Of a DNA stretch of 64,000 nt, positions 10,086 to 18,948 are shown in pieces (position 1 is the first letter of the stretch; each line of letters starts with the position of its first letter). Made by a program: the position numbers and the translations under genes. This stretch comes from Hippopus hippopus (Eukaryota; Mollusca; Bivalvia; Cardiida; Cardiidae). Location: contig OX328098.1 in the NCBI GenBank assembly GCA_946811185.2, positions 42,595,650 to 42,659,649 of the forward strand. Direction: 5' to 3'. The notes under the pieces are model-generated. The model searched no databases, was not told the origin of the DNA, and saw only the letters and a program-made list of their open reading frames with translations.

Positions 10086-10149
10086 ATTTGATAAAATATA
10101 TAAATAATAATGATAAATAAATCTAATTTTATATTTATTTATCATCATT

Positions 10150-10255
10150 AATACTAAATCCAAAAATCCAAAAAGTCCAAAAATCCAAAAAATCCAAAAA
10201 AATCTATAATTATAAAACCCACAAAGGTTTATAATTTTAATTTAAAAAAAATTGA
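10150..10255 (+). repeat. Internal echo of the TIR inner half
   Basis: TCCAAAAA iterations followed by ATAATTATAAAACCCACAAAG and GGTTTATAATTTTAAT repeat the inner half of the left TIR (about 9645-9720). A diverged, T-tract-rich counterpart on the other side lies at about 24349-24480. The TIR was probably once about 700 bp with the small gene inside it (inference). Confidence 0.6.
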
Positions 10256-10290
10256 AAAAATGGCTTAAGAAATAATAATTTATAGGAAAA

Positions 10291-11015
10291 ATGACTACAA
10301 AAACGAATAGTATTAAATCGGGAGAGCTTTGTGAAGAAAAGCTTTCTCTAAATTTAAACAATATATATACAAACACAGAATATAATTACACTAAAATACC
10401 ACTTGAGTATGAATACTCTACTGGTAAAAAAGGACCACTATATATACGTACTCCACCTTTGTTTTCATATGGTGTTATTATTTATGAAAATAAAAAACAG
10501 AAAAACCCAACTGGATACGCTTTATCTTTAGCTTGTTTTTATGACCAACAAAAACATACCAAAAAAGAAAAAAAAAAAATTAAAGAAGATATGGAGAAGT
10601 TAACGAACTTTTTTCAAAATCAAAAAACAAAAGAGTTAAAAAAAAAATTAGAAATCTTAGCGAAATTGAAATTTTGAAATATAATGATGGAGAGTCGCCA
10701 AAATTTAATCCAAAGCTTTTAGATAAAAAAGATAGTAATGGTAAAGTTGTAATAAATACCGATTTTTTTTAAAAAGATGAAGAAAGTAATTATGAAAAAG
10801 TAAATCTTCTTTTATATACAGAAACCCCTTGTAAAGTGGTTTGCGTTTTAAAAATAGAAGGAATTTTTTATAATCAAAGTATTGAAACAATACAAATTAA
10901 AGTTATATCAGTAAAAGTAACAGAAAAAAATGTAAATCCACCTTAAAAGGAAATTTTACCTAGTGTTTTAGATGAAGAGTCAAGCTCTGATGAGGAGGAG
11001 GAAGAAAATAATTAA
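10291..11015 (+). pseudogene. SSB-like single-stranded DNA-binding protein (broken)
   Basis: Opens at ATG 10291. An in-frame TGA ends the first part at 10677, but a -1/+2 shift near 10664 restores a long frame reading ILKYNDGESPKFNPKLLDKK. That frame has two further stops (about 10770 and 10945) and ends DEESSSDEEEENN at TAA 11013-11015. LYIRTPPLFSYGV near residue 50, the all-beta pattern and the acidic tail fit OB-fold ssDNA-binding proteins of the T7 gp2.5/giant-virus type, which support protein-primed replication. Assignment by pattern only. Confidence 0.5.
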
Positions 11016-11890
11016 ACTATAATTTATAAGACTAAAAATAAATTTTGATATTTTTAACCTAGCTAAATAATGTTGAAAAGCGTTAAACTAGCTTAAAAAT
11101 CACCTTTAACTCCGTTTTCTATACCTTAACATAAGAGAAAGTATAGATGAAGTAAGTTGAGTCATGACACTACCATGATATAAACCATTTTTTTCATACT
11201 TCCTCATCGAAAACGAAAGAGGAAGTATTATTTAGTACACAACCCTATAGCTTTCACTTAACACCACCAAAAACCGAAAATGGTAGTATATTATAATATC
11301 AACAAACATTTTTACCCTGTTTTTTTTAAAAAAATGTTTAACGTGTACAATAATTGTATAAAATACTTATTCTGTTTTTAAACAGCAGCCTTACAACATT
11401 GTGTTCTTAATGTGTAAGAAATGTACTGATACTGTATTAACTTACGGGCTGTTAGGCCTCGCCAGAGGTTACCATTTTATGTTAGTGTTTGGTATTAACT
11501 TACGGGCTGTTAGGCCTCTCAAGAGGTTGTCATTTTTTTTTTCTCTTTTTTGGTATTAACTTACGGGCTGTTAGGCCTCGCCAGAGGTTACCATTTTTGT
11601 TAGTAATAACATTCTTACAAAATTAAAATACAACAAGGAAGTAAGACCGCTTTATTATTATAAATTAAAATCATATTTTATACAATTACCATATACATTT
11701 CAATTTTTAGAAAAAAACAAAGCAAAAATTATTAATATCATAATATACTACCATCATCCTTAAAAGTCCAGTCTAAAGTGATATTATATGAGTATACATT
11801 GCGAAATATTAGACAAAGTTGTTAAATACTATGTCACGTGGTGAAAACTGATCCTTTTTCAATATTTAACACTTTACGTGTTAAATAATT
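11016..11890. other. Gap between convergent genes with three 45-bp repeats
   Basis: AT-rich sequence between the 3' ends of the SSB-like gene (+) and fibre-like gene (-). It contains the three direct repeats at 11434-11597 and short inverted motifs (for example TACTTCCTC near 11198 and GAGGAAGTA near 11220). No supportable gene. Confidence 0.6.
11434..11597. repeat. Three 45-bp direct repeats with a small hairpin
   Basis: Units at 11434-11478, 11492-11536 and 11553-11597. Each reads GTATTAACTTACGGGCTGTT, then AGGCCTC, a short loop and GAGGTT, then CATTTT. Units 1 and 3 are identical except at the edges; unit 2 has a changed loop, still paired (CCTCTCAAGAGG). They sit between convergent genes, so transcript termination or 3'-end processing is plausible. 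An origin or recombination role cannot be excluded. Confidence 0.7.
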
Positions 11891-12811
11891 TTACAAGTCT
11901 AACTCTATCAAAATAGATATGTAAGCGTGACGCACGGTAGGGTTGTCTGATCTTGAAATAAAGTTTATGATGTCGTATTGCTTTATTTCGAGTGGTTTAG
12001 GAAAAACTACACAGCTACAAGTCTCATCTTTCTTTTTAATAATAGAGTAATCAACCTGCTCTATTCCGTTTACCACAATATTAACTTTTACCTCTTCTGG
12101 TACATTAGGGTCATCTTTAACAACCGTTAAACTACCTCTTATAATTCCACCCGGCGCACTCATACAGTAACCGCCCAAACCATGGTCAGTGCCTGAATTG
12201 CCATTACCAAATGAAAACTCATAATTGTCGTTTCCTATTGGGCCATTTTCTTCAGCCCATACTGTTATTACAGGCTTTATTTTTTTTAGCTCTCTAGAAT
12301 TTTCTGCTAATACACTCAACATCTGTCGAGATAAAAAAGATCTTGTGACAGCATCATCCCAATGAGTAGGTTCAGCTAAATTTTTTAAAGCTTTTACTTT
12401 CATATCAATATCTCCTAAATCATCATAAGTATTGTCATTTTGAGGGTCTTGGTTTTTCTCAAAAGCAGATCTGTCATCAACATATTTCTTTGTAGCAGCT
12501 TCTTGGGCTTCTGTTGGTGAAGCAAGATTTTTTATTTTATTAAAACCCAGATTCAGAAATCCAAGAGCATGATACCCTCCATTTTCTTTTAAAAATCCCC
12601 CGGAATTATCATCAACATAATTTTTAGTCGCAACGTCTTGAGGATTTACCGGATTACTAACCCTCGTTAATGTATTACCAGCCATATTTATAGAACCGAT
12701 AACGGTAGTTGTTCCATCTTTACGTAAAAAATTATTACTTATGTAAGCGAGTGACACACCATCACCGCTTATTTTAACATCAACCATTCTTCCAAATTTA
12801 TCAACGAGCAT
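11891..12811 (-). CDS. Fibre-like attachment protein with phage-type repeats
   Basis: 306 codons, intact. Residues about 30-150 hold three repeats of the tail-fibre type: a Gly-rich strand (INMAGNTLTRVSNP, LNLGFNKIKNLASP, IDMKVKALKNLAEP) followed by DVATKNYVDD, EAATKKYVDD or DAVTRSFL. Residues about 185-306 form a beta-rich head (ITVWAEENGPIG...YISILIELDL). Repeats of this kind form trimeric shafts in phage fibres. By analogy it would be the vertex fibre that recognises host cells (inference). First gene of the minus-strand block; start context AAAAAAATG. Confidence 0.65.
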   Translation of the reverse strand: MLVDKFGRMVDVKISGDGVSLAYISNNFLRKDGTTTVIGSINMAGNTLTRVSNPVNPQDVATKNYVDDNSGGFLKENGGYHALGFLNLGFNKIKNLASPTEAQEAATKKYVDDRSAFEKNQDPQNDNTYDDLGDIDMKVKALKNLAEPTHWDDAVTRSFLSRQMLSVLAENSRELKKIKPVITVWAEENGPIGNDNYEFSFGNGNSGTDHGLGGYCMSAPGGIIRGSLTVVKDDPNVPEEVKVNIVVNGIEQVDYSIIKKKDETCSCVVFPKPLEIKQYDIINFISRSDNPTVRHAYISILIELDL

Positions 12812-12821
12812 TTTTTTAATG

Positions 12822-13232
12822 CTAAAAAAGTTTATTTAAAACTTTTTGAAATTTATTACCCAAACCCAGCTCTTTAAGAATGTACAAACATAAATGTCCA
12901 CAAAATACTTGCCCAGCTTGTTGTAATTGATCACTATTGTAATGTATTGGACTTTTTAGGTACTCTTGAATTTCAATAGGTGGTTGTATACCATAACTGT
13001 CAAAATAATTTTTAGTTTTACCGTTTTTATACCAAGCAACCCAATGTGTACCAGACCCGCTCGTGTCATCAAATATACCACATTCCTTTTTTCTACACTT
13101 TTTTGGTAGAGTGTTTCGTAAAAATACTCCCCTAAAAGAAGGAATTTTTAATCCTTTTGCTGTATTTTCCAGTTCTAAATTGTTTAATGGTCTGTTTGGT
13201 AAAATTACGTTTTCAATTGAAATATTTAACAT
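12822..13232 (-). CDS. Adenain-like cysteine protease (maturation protease)
   Basis: 136 codons, intact. The catalytic pattern of the adenovirus/Polinton C5 protease is visible: His63 in GTHWVAWY, Asp78 in NYFDSYG, Gln104 as the likely oxyanion residue seven positions before Cys111 in QVFCGHLCLY. It would process capsid and core precursors in the particle. Adenain itself is about 200 residues, so this is a compact version. It lies 10 bp upstream of the fibre-like gene in the same minus-strand array. Start context TATAAAAAAATG. Confidence 0.85.
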   Translation of the reverse strand: MLNISIENVILPNRPLNNLELENTAKGLKIPSFRGVFLRNTLPKKCRKKECGIFDDTSGSGTHWVAWYKNGKTKNYFDSYGIQPPIEIQEYLKSPIHYNSDQLQQAGQVFCGHLCLYILKELGLGNKFQKVLNKLF

Positions 13233-13366
13233 TTTTTTATACTAGAATATTTACAATGTCTTTATTATCAACCCATGAATTAAACTAATCAGAATAACCT
13301 TTCCACTTTACTAGAGATTTTTTTTTCCCTTTTTTAATAACCTTTTCTATCCTATACAACTCCTGA

Positions 13367-14149
13367 CTAGTTTTTTTGTAGCTCAGGTTCATAAAAGGTA
13401 CCTTGTATTTCTTCTCCATTAAGATCTTCAATTTTATATGTTATAGGCAATGTATGTTTTACCTCAGAAACTGTAAAAACCTCTTCAGTCCATCTTGTGG
13501 TATATCCTTTTTCAAAGGTCTTTTTCTTTTTAGCTATCCTTACTTTGTCTCCAACAGAAAACTTAGGTTTTATATCTTTTATTTCAAGATGATCGGGGTA
13601 AAGATTTCTCCAAACTTTGGTTTCATTTTCTTTTTTACTCGCATTTACTGGTGTCATCTTAATGGAAGAATGTTTTGTATTATTATATTCTTTAACGAGA
13701 TCTGGTAACACGTTAATTTAAACGTTTGTGGAGTGGGCAGAAAAATACTTCCACATTTTTTCTTTCATTGTTCTAATCCATCTCTCAACCACACTAGGTT
13801 TTTCTTCATTTTCAGTGGAATACAATTCAATCAAGTCTTTAACATCTTTGTTACAAAACTCTTTACCCTTATCCACCCACATTTTATCTGGTTTTCTCTC
13901 CTTAAAAATACTCTTTAATGCTATAGCAACAGACCTCCCTGTTTTGTCTTTTAATGGTACCAACTAACCGTATTTGGAAAAGATGTCAATAATAGCGAGA
14001 AGATATTTTACACCTCGATTAAATTTAGAAAATGCCTTCATGTCTACTAAATCTGCGGCCCATATCCTATCAATACCGTTTACTCTAACTCTCCTTTTCT
14101 TAAATTTTCGTTTTACGGGTTCGTGTAATTCTTCCGATAAATTTATCAT
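13367..14149 (-). pseudogene. int: Retrovirus-type (DDE) integrase with two in-frame stops
   Basis: One continuous frame of about 260 codons with stops at 13964-13966 (TAG) and 13718-13720 (TAA). The RNase-H-like core shows the acidic triad: Asp in WAADLVDM, Asp in WVDKGKEFCNKD and Glu in SVVERWIRTMKE. The C-terminal part (FSVGDKVRIAKKKKTFEKGY) resembles the SH3-like tail of Polinton integrases. The N-terminal HHCC zinc domain is missing. ATG 14149 overlaps the PLA2 stop as ATGA, so either the start is internal or the front was lost. It would catalyse insertion giving 6-bp duplications. Confidence 0.85.
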
Positions 14150-14652
14150 GCTGAAAAATTTTTTTTAACCCCCATTCCAAATCTCATCTTTGTTCCAATG
14201 AGCTTACTAACAATGGACTTATCCATTTTTCCCCTGACCGTTGGATTGTAAATACCTTCTAGCTCTGCTAACATATTTTTATCACACACTTCGTTTCTAA
14301 CTTTAGTAGTATGATTTTTTAAATAGCAAACATCATGATGGTAAGCAGCTTTATCAACACGGTTTATTGGTTTGCTCCATTGTTTTGGTGTTAAATCTGG
14401 GTTGAGTCTTTTTTTTAAGTTAGTGCCAGGTCCCGTAAAATTATGTCCAGGGAGATGTATTTCAAAAGGTAAATTATTTATAACTTTATTTAGCACTGAT
14501 CCGCCTTTTTTTACATTCTATGCCTTAACAAACTGTGTTTTAGTTGTTCCACACACCACACATTTTCCACGTTTCATATTTCTTCCATTTTTAGTAACAA
14601 CATATTCTATGTTGGTTGTATCGGTAGCTTTTTTACATTTAAAGCAATACAT
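14146..14652 (-). pseudogene. Zinc-ribbon/phospholipase A2 fusion with one in-frame stop
   Basis: 169-codon frame from ATG 14652 (start context GAAAAAATG). Residues 1-44 form a zinc ribbon (CFKC and CVVC pairs). A TAG at 14518-14520 follows, then a PLA2 domain to TGA 14146. The PLA2 calcium loop is NFTGPGT, and the catalytic helix is DKAAYHHDVCY with a following CDKNML. Parvovirus VP1 and some adintovirus capsid proteins carry such PLA2 domains to breach endosomal membranes. If translation restarts after the stop, the PLA2 part could be made alone (start near 14496). Confidence 0.75.
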
Positions 14653-14692
14653 TTTTTCTTTTTTTATAAAAATTAAAAAAACTTATATAAAA
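14653..14692. promoter_or_regulatory. Divergent promoter between minus and plus gene blocks
   Basis: Only 40 bp of A/T sequence separate ATG 14652 (-) from ATG 14693 (+). TTTTTATAAAAATT-like and CTTATATAAA motifs lie on both strands. Position implies bidirectional transcription (inference). Confidence 0.5.
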
Positions 14693-14711
14693 TGGATATT
14701 ATGAATTTATC

Positions 14712-14999
14712 ATGGAACGATGTAGTATCAAAGAACATAATATTAATAATAAAGAAAAAGAATCGTACATTCTTTTTATAAAAAAATATATTTCAAAATT
14801 ATTTCTTCATGTAAATCAGTGGGGGGAGATTTTTGAAAATGAAGAGGAAGATAAAACTAATAAAAAACATAGAAAACATGTAAAAGAAATGATGCCATAT
14901 TTAAATGAAATATTTCAAATAAAATTCTTTTTTTCCGAAAAAATGAGAAATACTAATGTGTGTGAGCTGTATCTTGAGGAATTTCACAATTATAAATAA
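14712..14999 (+). CDS. Small charged protein of unknown function
   Basis: 95 codons. An alternative upstream ATG at 14693 opens a different, 29-codon frame (MDIMNLSWNDVV...), so the real start may be there with a frameshift. The product is Lys/Glu-rich and helical (ESYILFIKKYISKLFLHV, then EEEDKTNKKHRKHVKEMM). No family recognised. It occupies the place of the 96-residue helical protein of the outer copy but shows no clear similarity to it. Confidence 0.4.
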   Translation: MERCSIKEHNINNKEKESYILFIKKYISKLFLHVNQWGEIFENEEEDKTNKKHRKHVKEMMPYLNEIFQIKFFFSEKMRNTNVCELYLEEFHNYK

Positions 15000-15019
15000 T
15001 ATTTTTAGTAAATAAAAAA

Positions 15020-15775
15020 ATGGAAGATCTTTTAGAACAAATTGTAAAAAATACTGACCACAAAACATCATTCCAAATTATATTAAGCGACAACAAAACA
15101 TGCTTTAAAACAAGGTTTAATCCACCAATTCAACTGGAAAAGGATAAAAAATATGAAATAGCTTTAGTAAACCTTGAAAATTACTACTCTTTTCCAAACA
15201 TTGATACAACAAACATGTTTATTTATTCTCCAGACAATGGTGCTTCATGGCTTAAAATTGAAATACCAGAAGGAAGTTATGACCTTATAGACATTAATGA
15301 TACCATTAACCAGGAAATGAGAAAAAAAGGACACTATGATGTATCCAATGATGAATATTACATTAACATTTCAGCAAACACGAATACTCTAAAGTCTATT
15401 CTTACCCTTGAAAACGGTTATCAAGTAGATTTTAACCATCTAAACTCCATTTCTAAAGTATTAGGATTTACTCACGCAAAATATACACAAGGATTTCATG
15501 AGTCGGAGAATGTTGTAAACATTCTCAGTATAAACAGTCTGTTTGTTAACATTGATATTATTTCAGGAAGCTATGTTAATGGTTCAACGCAAAACATGAT
15601 TTACTCTTTTTTCCCAAATGTTTCTCCTGGATATAAGATAATTGAGTCACCAGTTAATTTAGTATATTTGCCAATAACAATGGATAAAATACACAACCTA
15701 GATGAAAAATCACAGACCAGAATGGAACTTAGAGGTGAAAATCTAACAATTAGATTTCATATTAGAGAAGCGTAA
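15020..15775 (+). CDS. Penton-like minor capsid protein (inner copy)
   Basis: 251 codons, closely matching 5411-6184. Near the C-terminus (about 15696-15735) the two copies differ by a small insertion/deletion pair: a local frame change begins after IHNL and a deletion of about 11 bp restores the frame at ELRGENLTIRFH. About ten residues are therefore replaced, and one strand of the predicted jelly roll is altered. Otherwise open. Function as for the outer copy: putative vertex protein. Confidence 0.6.
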   Translation: MEDLLEQIVKNTDHKTSFQIILSDNKTCFKTRFNPPIQLEKDKKYEIALVNLENYYSFPNIDTTNMFIYSPDNGASWLKIEIPEGSYDLIDINDTINQEMRKKGHYDVSNDEYYINISANTNTLKSILTLENGYQVDFNHLNSISKVLGFTHAKYTQGFHESENVVNILSINSLFVNIDIISGSYVNGSTQNMIYSFFPNVSPGYKIIESPVNLVYLPITMDKIHNLDEKSQTRMELRGENLTIRFHIREA

Positions 15776-15801
15776 TAAAAAAAATATATAATATATATAA
15801 A

Positions 15802-16386
15802 ATGACAAGTTACACAAATGTTAAAGTTAATATATCAGACGGGCAAAAGCAAAAGCTTCAATCTGCTGTTAAAGCTGGATGTCCAGTAAATATTCGTTTA
15901 GGTCATGAGGATTTAAAAGGTAATGATATTATAGCAATTAACAATTCACAAGCAAAGAAAATGGCTAAAGCCTATGAAAATGGTAAAGGTATAACAATTA
16001 GAATGACTGAAAAACAACTCAAACATAATATGAAAATAGAGGGTGGTTTTCTCGGAACGTTGGCTGGGTTGGCTGGGAGAGCTTTGCCAATGATCGCAAA
16101 AACCGTTTTACCAGCGTTAGGTGTTGGTGCTCTTTCTGGATTAACCTCATCAGGAGTACAAAAAGCAATGGGATCAGGTCTTTACCTTAAAAAAGGAGAA
16201 CGTGTTTGCCAGATAGAAACTGATGGAAAAGGACTTTATTTAGGGCCAGCTAAAGGTAAAGGATTAGAGTCTGTAGGTGGTGGTTTGTATTTAAAACAAG
16301 GTGGAAAGTTTTATGAAGGAAGAGGACTTCTTTTAGGGCCTAATAGTCCATTTGCTAATATACCTATTTTAGGAGCTATATTGTAA
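15802..16386 (+). CDS. Glycine-rich core protein, adenovirus pX/VI-like (inner copy)
   Basis: 194 codons, intact. Same layout as 6207-6797: a small N-terminal domain, GGFLGTLAGLAGRALPMIAK, a hydrophobic Gly/Ala stretch, and the repeats GSGLYLKKGE and GGGLYLKQGG. It ends PILGAIL, likely the ancestral C-terminus since the outer copy's end comes from a deletion. The GG/GxG sites could be protease cleavage sites for the adenain-like enzyme (inference). Confidence 0.55.
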   Translation: MTSYTNVKVNISDGQKQKLQSAVKAGCPVNIRLGHEDLKGNDIIAINNSQAKKMAKAYENGKGITIRMTEKQLKHNMKIEGGFLGTLAGLAGRALPMIAKTVLPALGVGALSGLTSSGVQKAMGSGLYLKKGERVCQIETDGKGLYLGPAKGKGLESVGGGLYLKQGGKFYEGRGLLLGPNSPFANIPILGAIL

Positions 16387-16423
16387 TGTTATAAATAATA
16401 TTCAAATATTATTCATAAAAAAA

Positions 16424-16795
16424 ATTAGTGTTTATAAATTTGGCGTAAAACCAAAAATTAGTCAACCAAAAACAATCTATTGGCTCCCAGCTTCTAATTT
16501 AAAACATCCACCGAGAAAAGTAAATCCAGTAACTTGGGAAATTTTTAGTCAAGAAGAAGTTACATTAAACCCAAAGCAAGTAAAACAAATATTATTAGGT
16601 TTTGGTTTTATGATGACTAAAGGAGTTGTTTTAACCTCATTAGCATACTCTTTAGAATTTAAGAGGTGTAGTTTACAAAATGAGGTTAACCTCGAAAACG
16701 CTGAGGATATTCTAATTACTATTACAAACATTACAAAGGATACCGTAAAAATTGAGGAAAACGAGCTTTTATGTCTCGTTTACTATTTAATTTAA
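16424..16795 (+). pseudogene. dUTPase-fold-like protein, start codon lost (inner copy)
   Basis: A 124-codon frame fully open to TAA 16795, but the expected ATG is ATT at 16424-16426. The next ATG is at 16610, which would drop 62 residues. The reading is otherwise better preserved than the outer copy (YWLPASNLKHPPRKVNPVTW bridges the outer copy's stop). The pattern LNPKQVKQILLGFGF...AEDILITITN...EENELLCLVYYL suggests a dUTPase-type beta fold without clear catalytic motifs. Confidence 0.45.
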
Positions 16796-16849
16796 TAGAT
16801 TTGTTTAAAAAACCATGGTAAAAAAATATCATTCTAATGAAAAATGGAG

Positions 16850-17502
16850 ATGAAAGAGAATATTTATCCAAAATTACCTACTCTGGCTGATCGAGGTAAA
16901 ACGCCTTCTGCCCCTCCTATTGATGAGGGACAGGGATATAGGTTACAAAAAATTAATGAAATCCAAAAAAATTTTTAGAAAATGAAATACAAAAAAGAGA
17001 AAACTTGAGTAAAAAATATTTCAGAGCAGCAAAAATAGTAGATAATGTAGATACTGTTTTAGTTGTAGCTACAATGGCTTCAGGAGCTGGTGGGATAGGC
17101 TTGTTGTCAACAGTAGTAGCTATACCTGTTGTAATAGCATTAAAAGAAATAGCGGCTTTTACTGGGTTTATGAGTTTGATTGGAAAGTATAGTGTTAGAA
17201 GTTCTACCGCTAAAGCAGAGAAACATGAAAAGATAATGACAATAGCAAGTACAAAACTGAATACTATATCTTCTCATATATCAAAAGCCTTGAGTGATAA
17301 TAAAGTTACTGATGAAGAGTTTCAACTGATTTTGGAAGAATTAGAAAAATATAAAGTTATGAAAGAAGAAATTCGCACAAAAATGAGGAAAAGAATGACT
17401 GCTGAAACGGAAGAATCTTTGATTGAGAAAGGGAGAAAAGAAGCTCGAGATTCCTTTCGGAAATTGGTTGAAAAAAATCATGGGGGTCCCTTGGAATATT
17501 AG
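16850..17502 (+). pseudogene. Membrane protein with YPKL and PSAP motifs, frameshifted (inner copy)
   Basis: Starts at ATG 16850 (the homologue of 7228). YPKL and PSAP are here separated by a nine-residue insertion (TLADRGKTP). A one-base gain in the AAAAAAATTTTT run near 16967-16976 causes TAG, and the frame resumes at about 16977. The remainder (SKKYFRAAKIVDNVDTVLVV to HGGPLEY) is open to TAG 17502. It keeps the C-terminal 20 residues lost in the outer copy. Two hydrophobic segments lie at about 17047-17175. Confidence 0.6.
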
Positions 17503-17626
17503 TAGACCAAAAATAAAGTTTTCATGTAGATGTAGTTTTAGCTGTGTTAGCGGTGAAATGTGTTAAAAACTGCGATAAAAACTGTGTAAAAAAAACTGCG
17601 ATAAAAATTTATGTTAATAATAAAAA

Positions 17627-18521
17627 ATGTCTTTTTTAAAAATCACCGATCCAGTAAAAAGGGACCTAATTGTTAAAGAGTATCTTGAGACAAAAAGAAT
17701 ATTCGGGATAGTCTACTAGCGGAGAAAACAGGTGAGAAAGAATTACAAACTGATCTTTCAAAGTTTTTTAAGCCTATCACGGAAACACAAAAAGCTACAA
17801 CAAAGGAAATTACAGAAGGACTTAAACCTATTAAAGAAGGTATAGAAAACTTACCGCAAGCTATTAATTTACCAACTTTCTCATCAATACAAGCTTATTC
17901 CTCTGAAGGACAAGCGCCAACTGTGGGGGAAAGGAATGGTGGAAAGATGAAGATAAACATTTTATTGAGCCATTCGCGCAGGAGTATTTAACAAAATTTG
18001 TTGGTAAAACTAATGTTGATAAAACATTTGGATTATATGATAAAAATGGCAAATTTTATATTGATAACAAATTAACCATACTTGATGATGATGATATTGT
18101 GGTTGGTGGTGTTGAATATGAAGGAACACCTGGTCTATGGGAGTTAATTGTTGCTAAAGAACCGGATGAAAGCATTTATACACATGAGGATCTTGAAAAT
18201 TATAGTAGATTAATGTTAAAAACCAACGCTCTTTATCGTAATAACGATCCGGATAGTAAATATCCTAAAGGTTCTAGAGGGGAAAAGTGGTCTAAAATAC
18301 TTAAACCTATTTGGATGAATAGAAAAAAATATTATGAAGGAAGTGGGGTTGTTATCCCGTGTGACCCTAACGCATTAATAGAAAGACTAGACCTGTTGTT
18401 GGCAAGTAAAGCAGCAGGCAACACAGGTGTAAGAAACGAGCTTGTTAGCATATGTGATGAATTAAAAAGAAAAGGTGTCTTAGATTCAAACGCTTATAAA
18501 AATTTAATGTCTATACTATAA
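17627..18521 (+). pseudogene. GTPGLWEL-type conserved protein, two frameshifts (inner copy)
   Basis: ATG 17627 opens MSFLKITDPVKRDLIVKEYLE. One base is lost near 17697, giving TAG after GIVY. The main frame resumes as ELQTDLSKFFKPITETQKA. A second shift at about 17925-17945 (GGGGGAAAGGAATGG region) breaks it again, and EGTPGLWELIVAKEPDES to SIL is open to TAA 18521. The end (CDPNALIERLDLLLASK) is nearly identical in protein to the outer copy. Unknown structural-block protein. Confidence 0.6.
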
Positions 18522-18524
18522 AAA

Positions 18525-18923
18525 ATGATAACATCTAAAAAGCGAGGATTTAAAAGAAAGTATTTATATAGTGGTTCTGGAATTTTTGACAGCATTGCTA
18601 ACTTTTTTACAAAACTTTTTACTAGTAGCGCAGCTAAACAATTTGCGTCTTCTGCCTTCGATGTGGGAAAGAGTGTTGCTAAGGAAGGAGCAAAAAAAGC
18701 TTTAGAGGCTGGAAAGAGTGCTGCTGTAGACGCAGGAAAGAGGTTAGTTGAAAAAGCTTTGACACCAAAATCACCAAAAATTTTACAAAAATATACTGCT
18801 ACACCTACAGCGCAAAGTACACCTACAGCACAAAAAATTAACACCTTAATAGATGGAAGTGCTATTGCTATTCAAGACTTAGTTAAAAAATTAAACAGTG
18901 GGTCTGGTATTAAAATAGTATAA
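18525..18923 (+). CDS. Amphipathic-helix core protein (inner copy)
   Basis: 132 codons, intact, three bases after the preceding stop. Basic N-terminus (KKRGFKRKYLYSG), amphipathic helix GIFDSIANFFTKLF, Ala/Lys repeats (KSVAKEGAKKALEAGKSAA), then a TPTAQ repeat and a helical end (AIAIQDLVKKLN). Likely a capsid-interior protein with membrane or DNA affinity, analogous to adenovirus VI/VII (inference). The natural stop here shows that the outer copy's long C-terminal extension is a difference, not the ancestral form of both. Confidence 0.6.
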   Translation: MITSKKRGFKRKYLYSGSGIFDSIANFFTKLFTSSAAKQFASSAFDVGKSVAKEGAKKALEAGKSAAVDAGKRLVEKALTPKSPKILQKYTATPTAQSTPTAQKINTLIDGSAIAIQDLVKKLNSGSGIKIV

Positions 18924-18948
18924 TTTAAATTACAATAATAATAAAAAA

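Noticed and set aside
11434..11597. CRISPR-like array
   Set aside because: Only three repeats, spacers of 13-16 bp, eukaryotic context and no cas genes.
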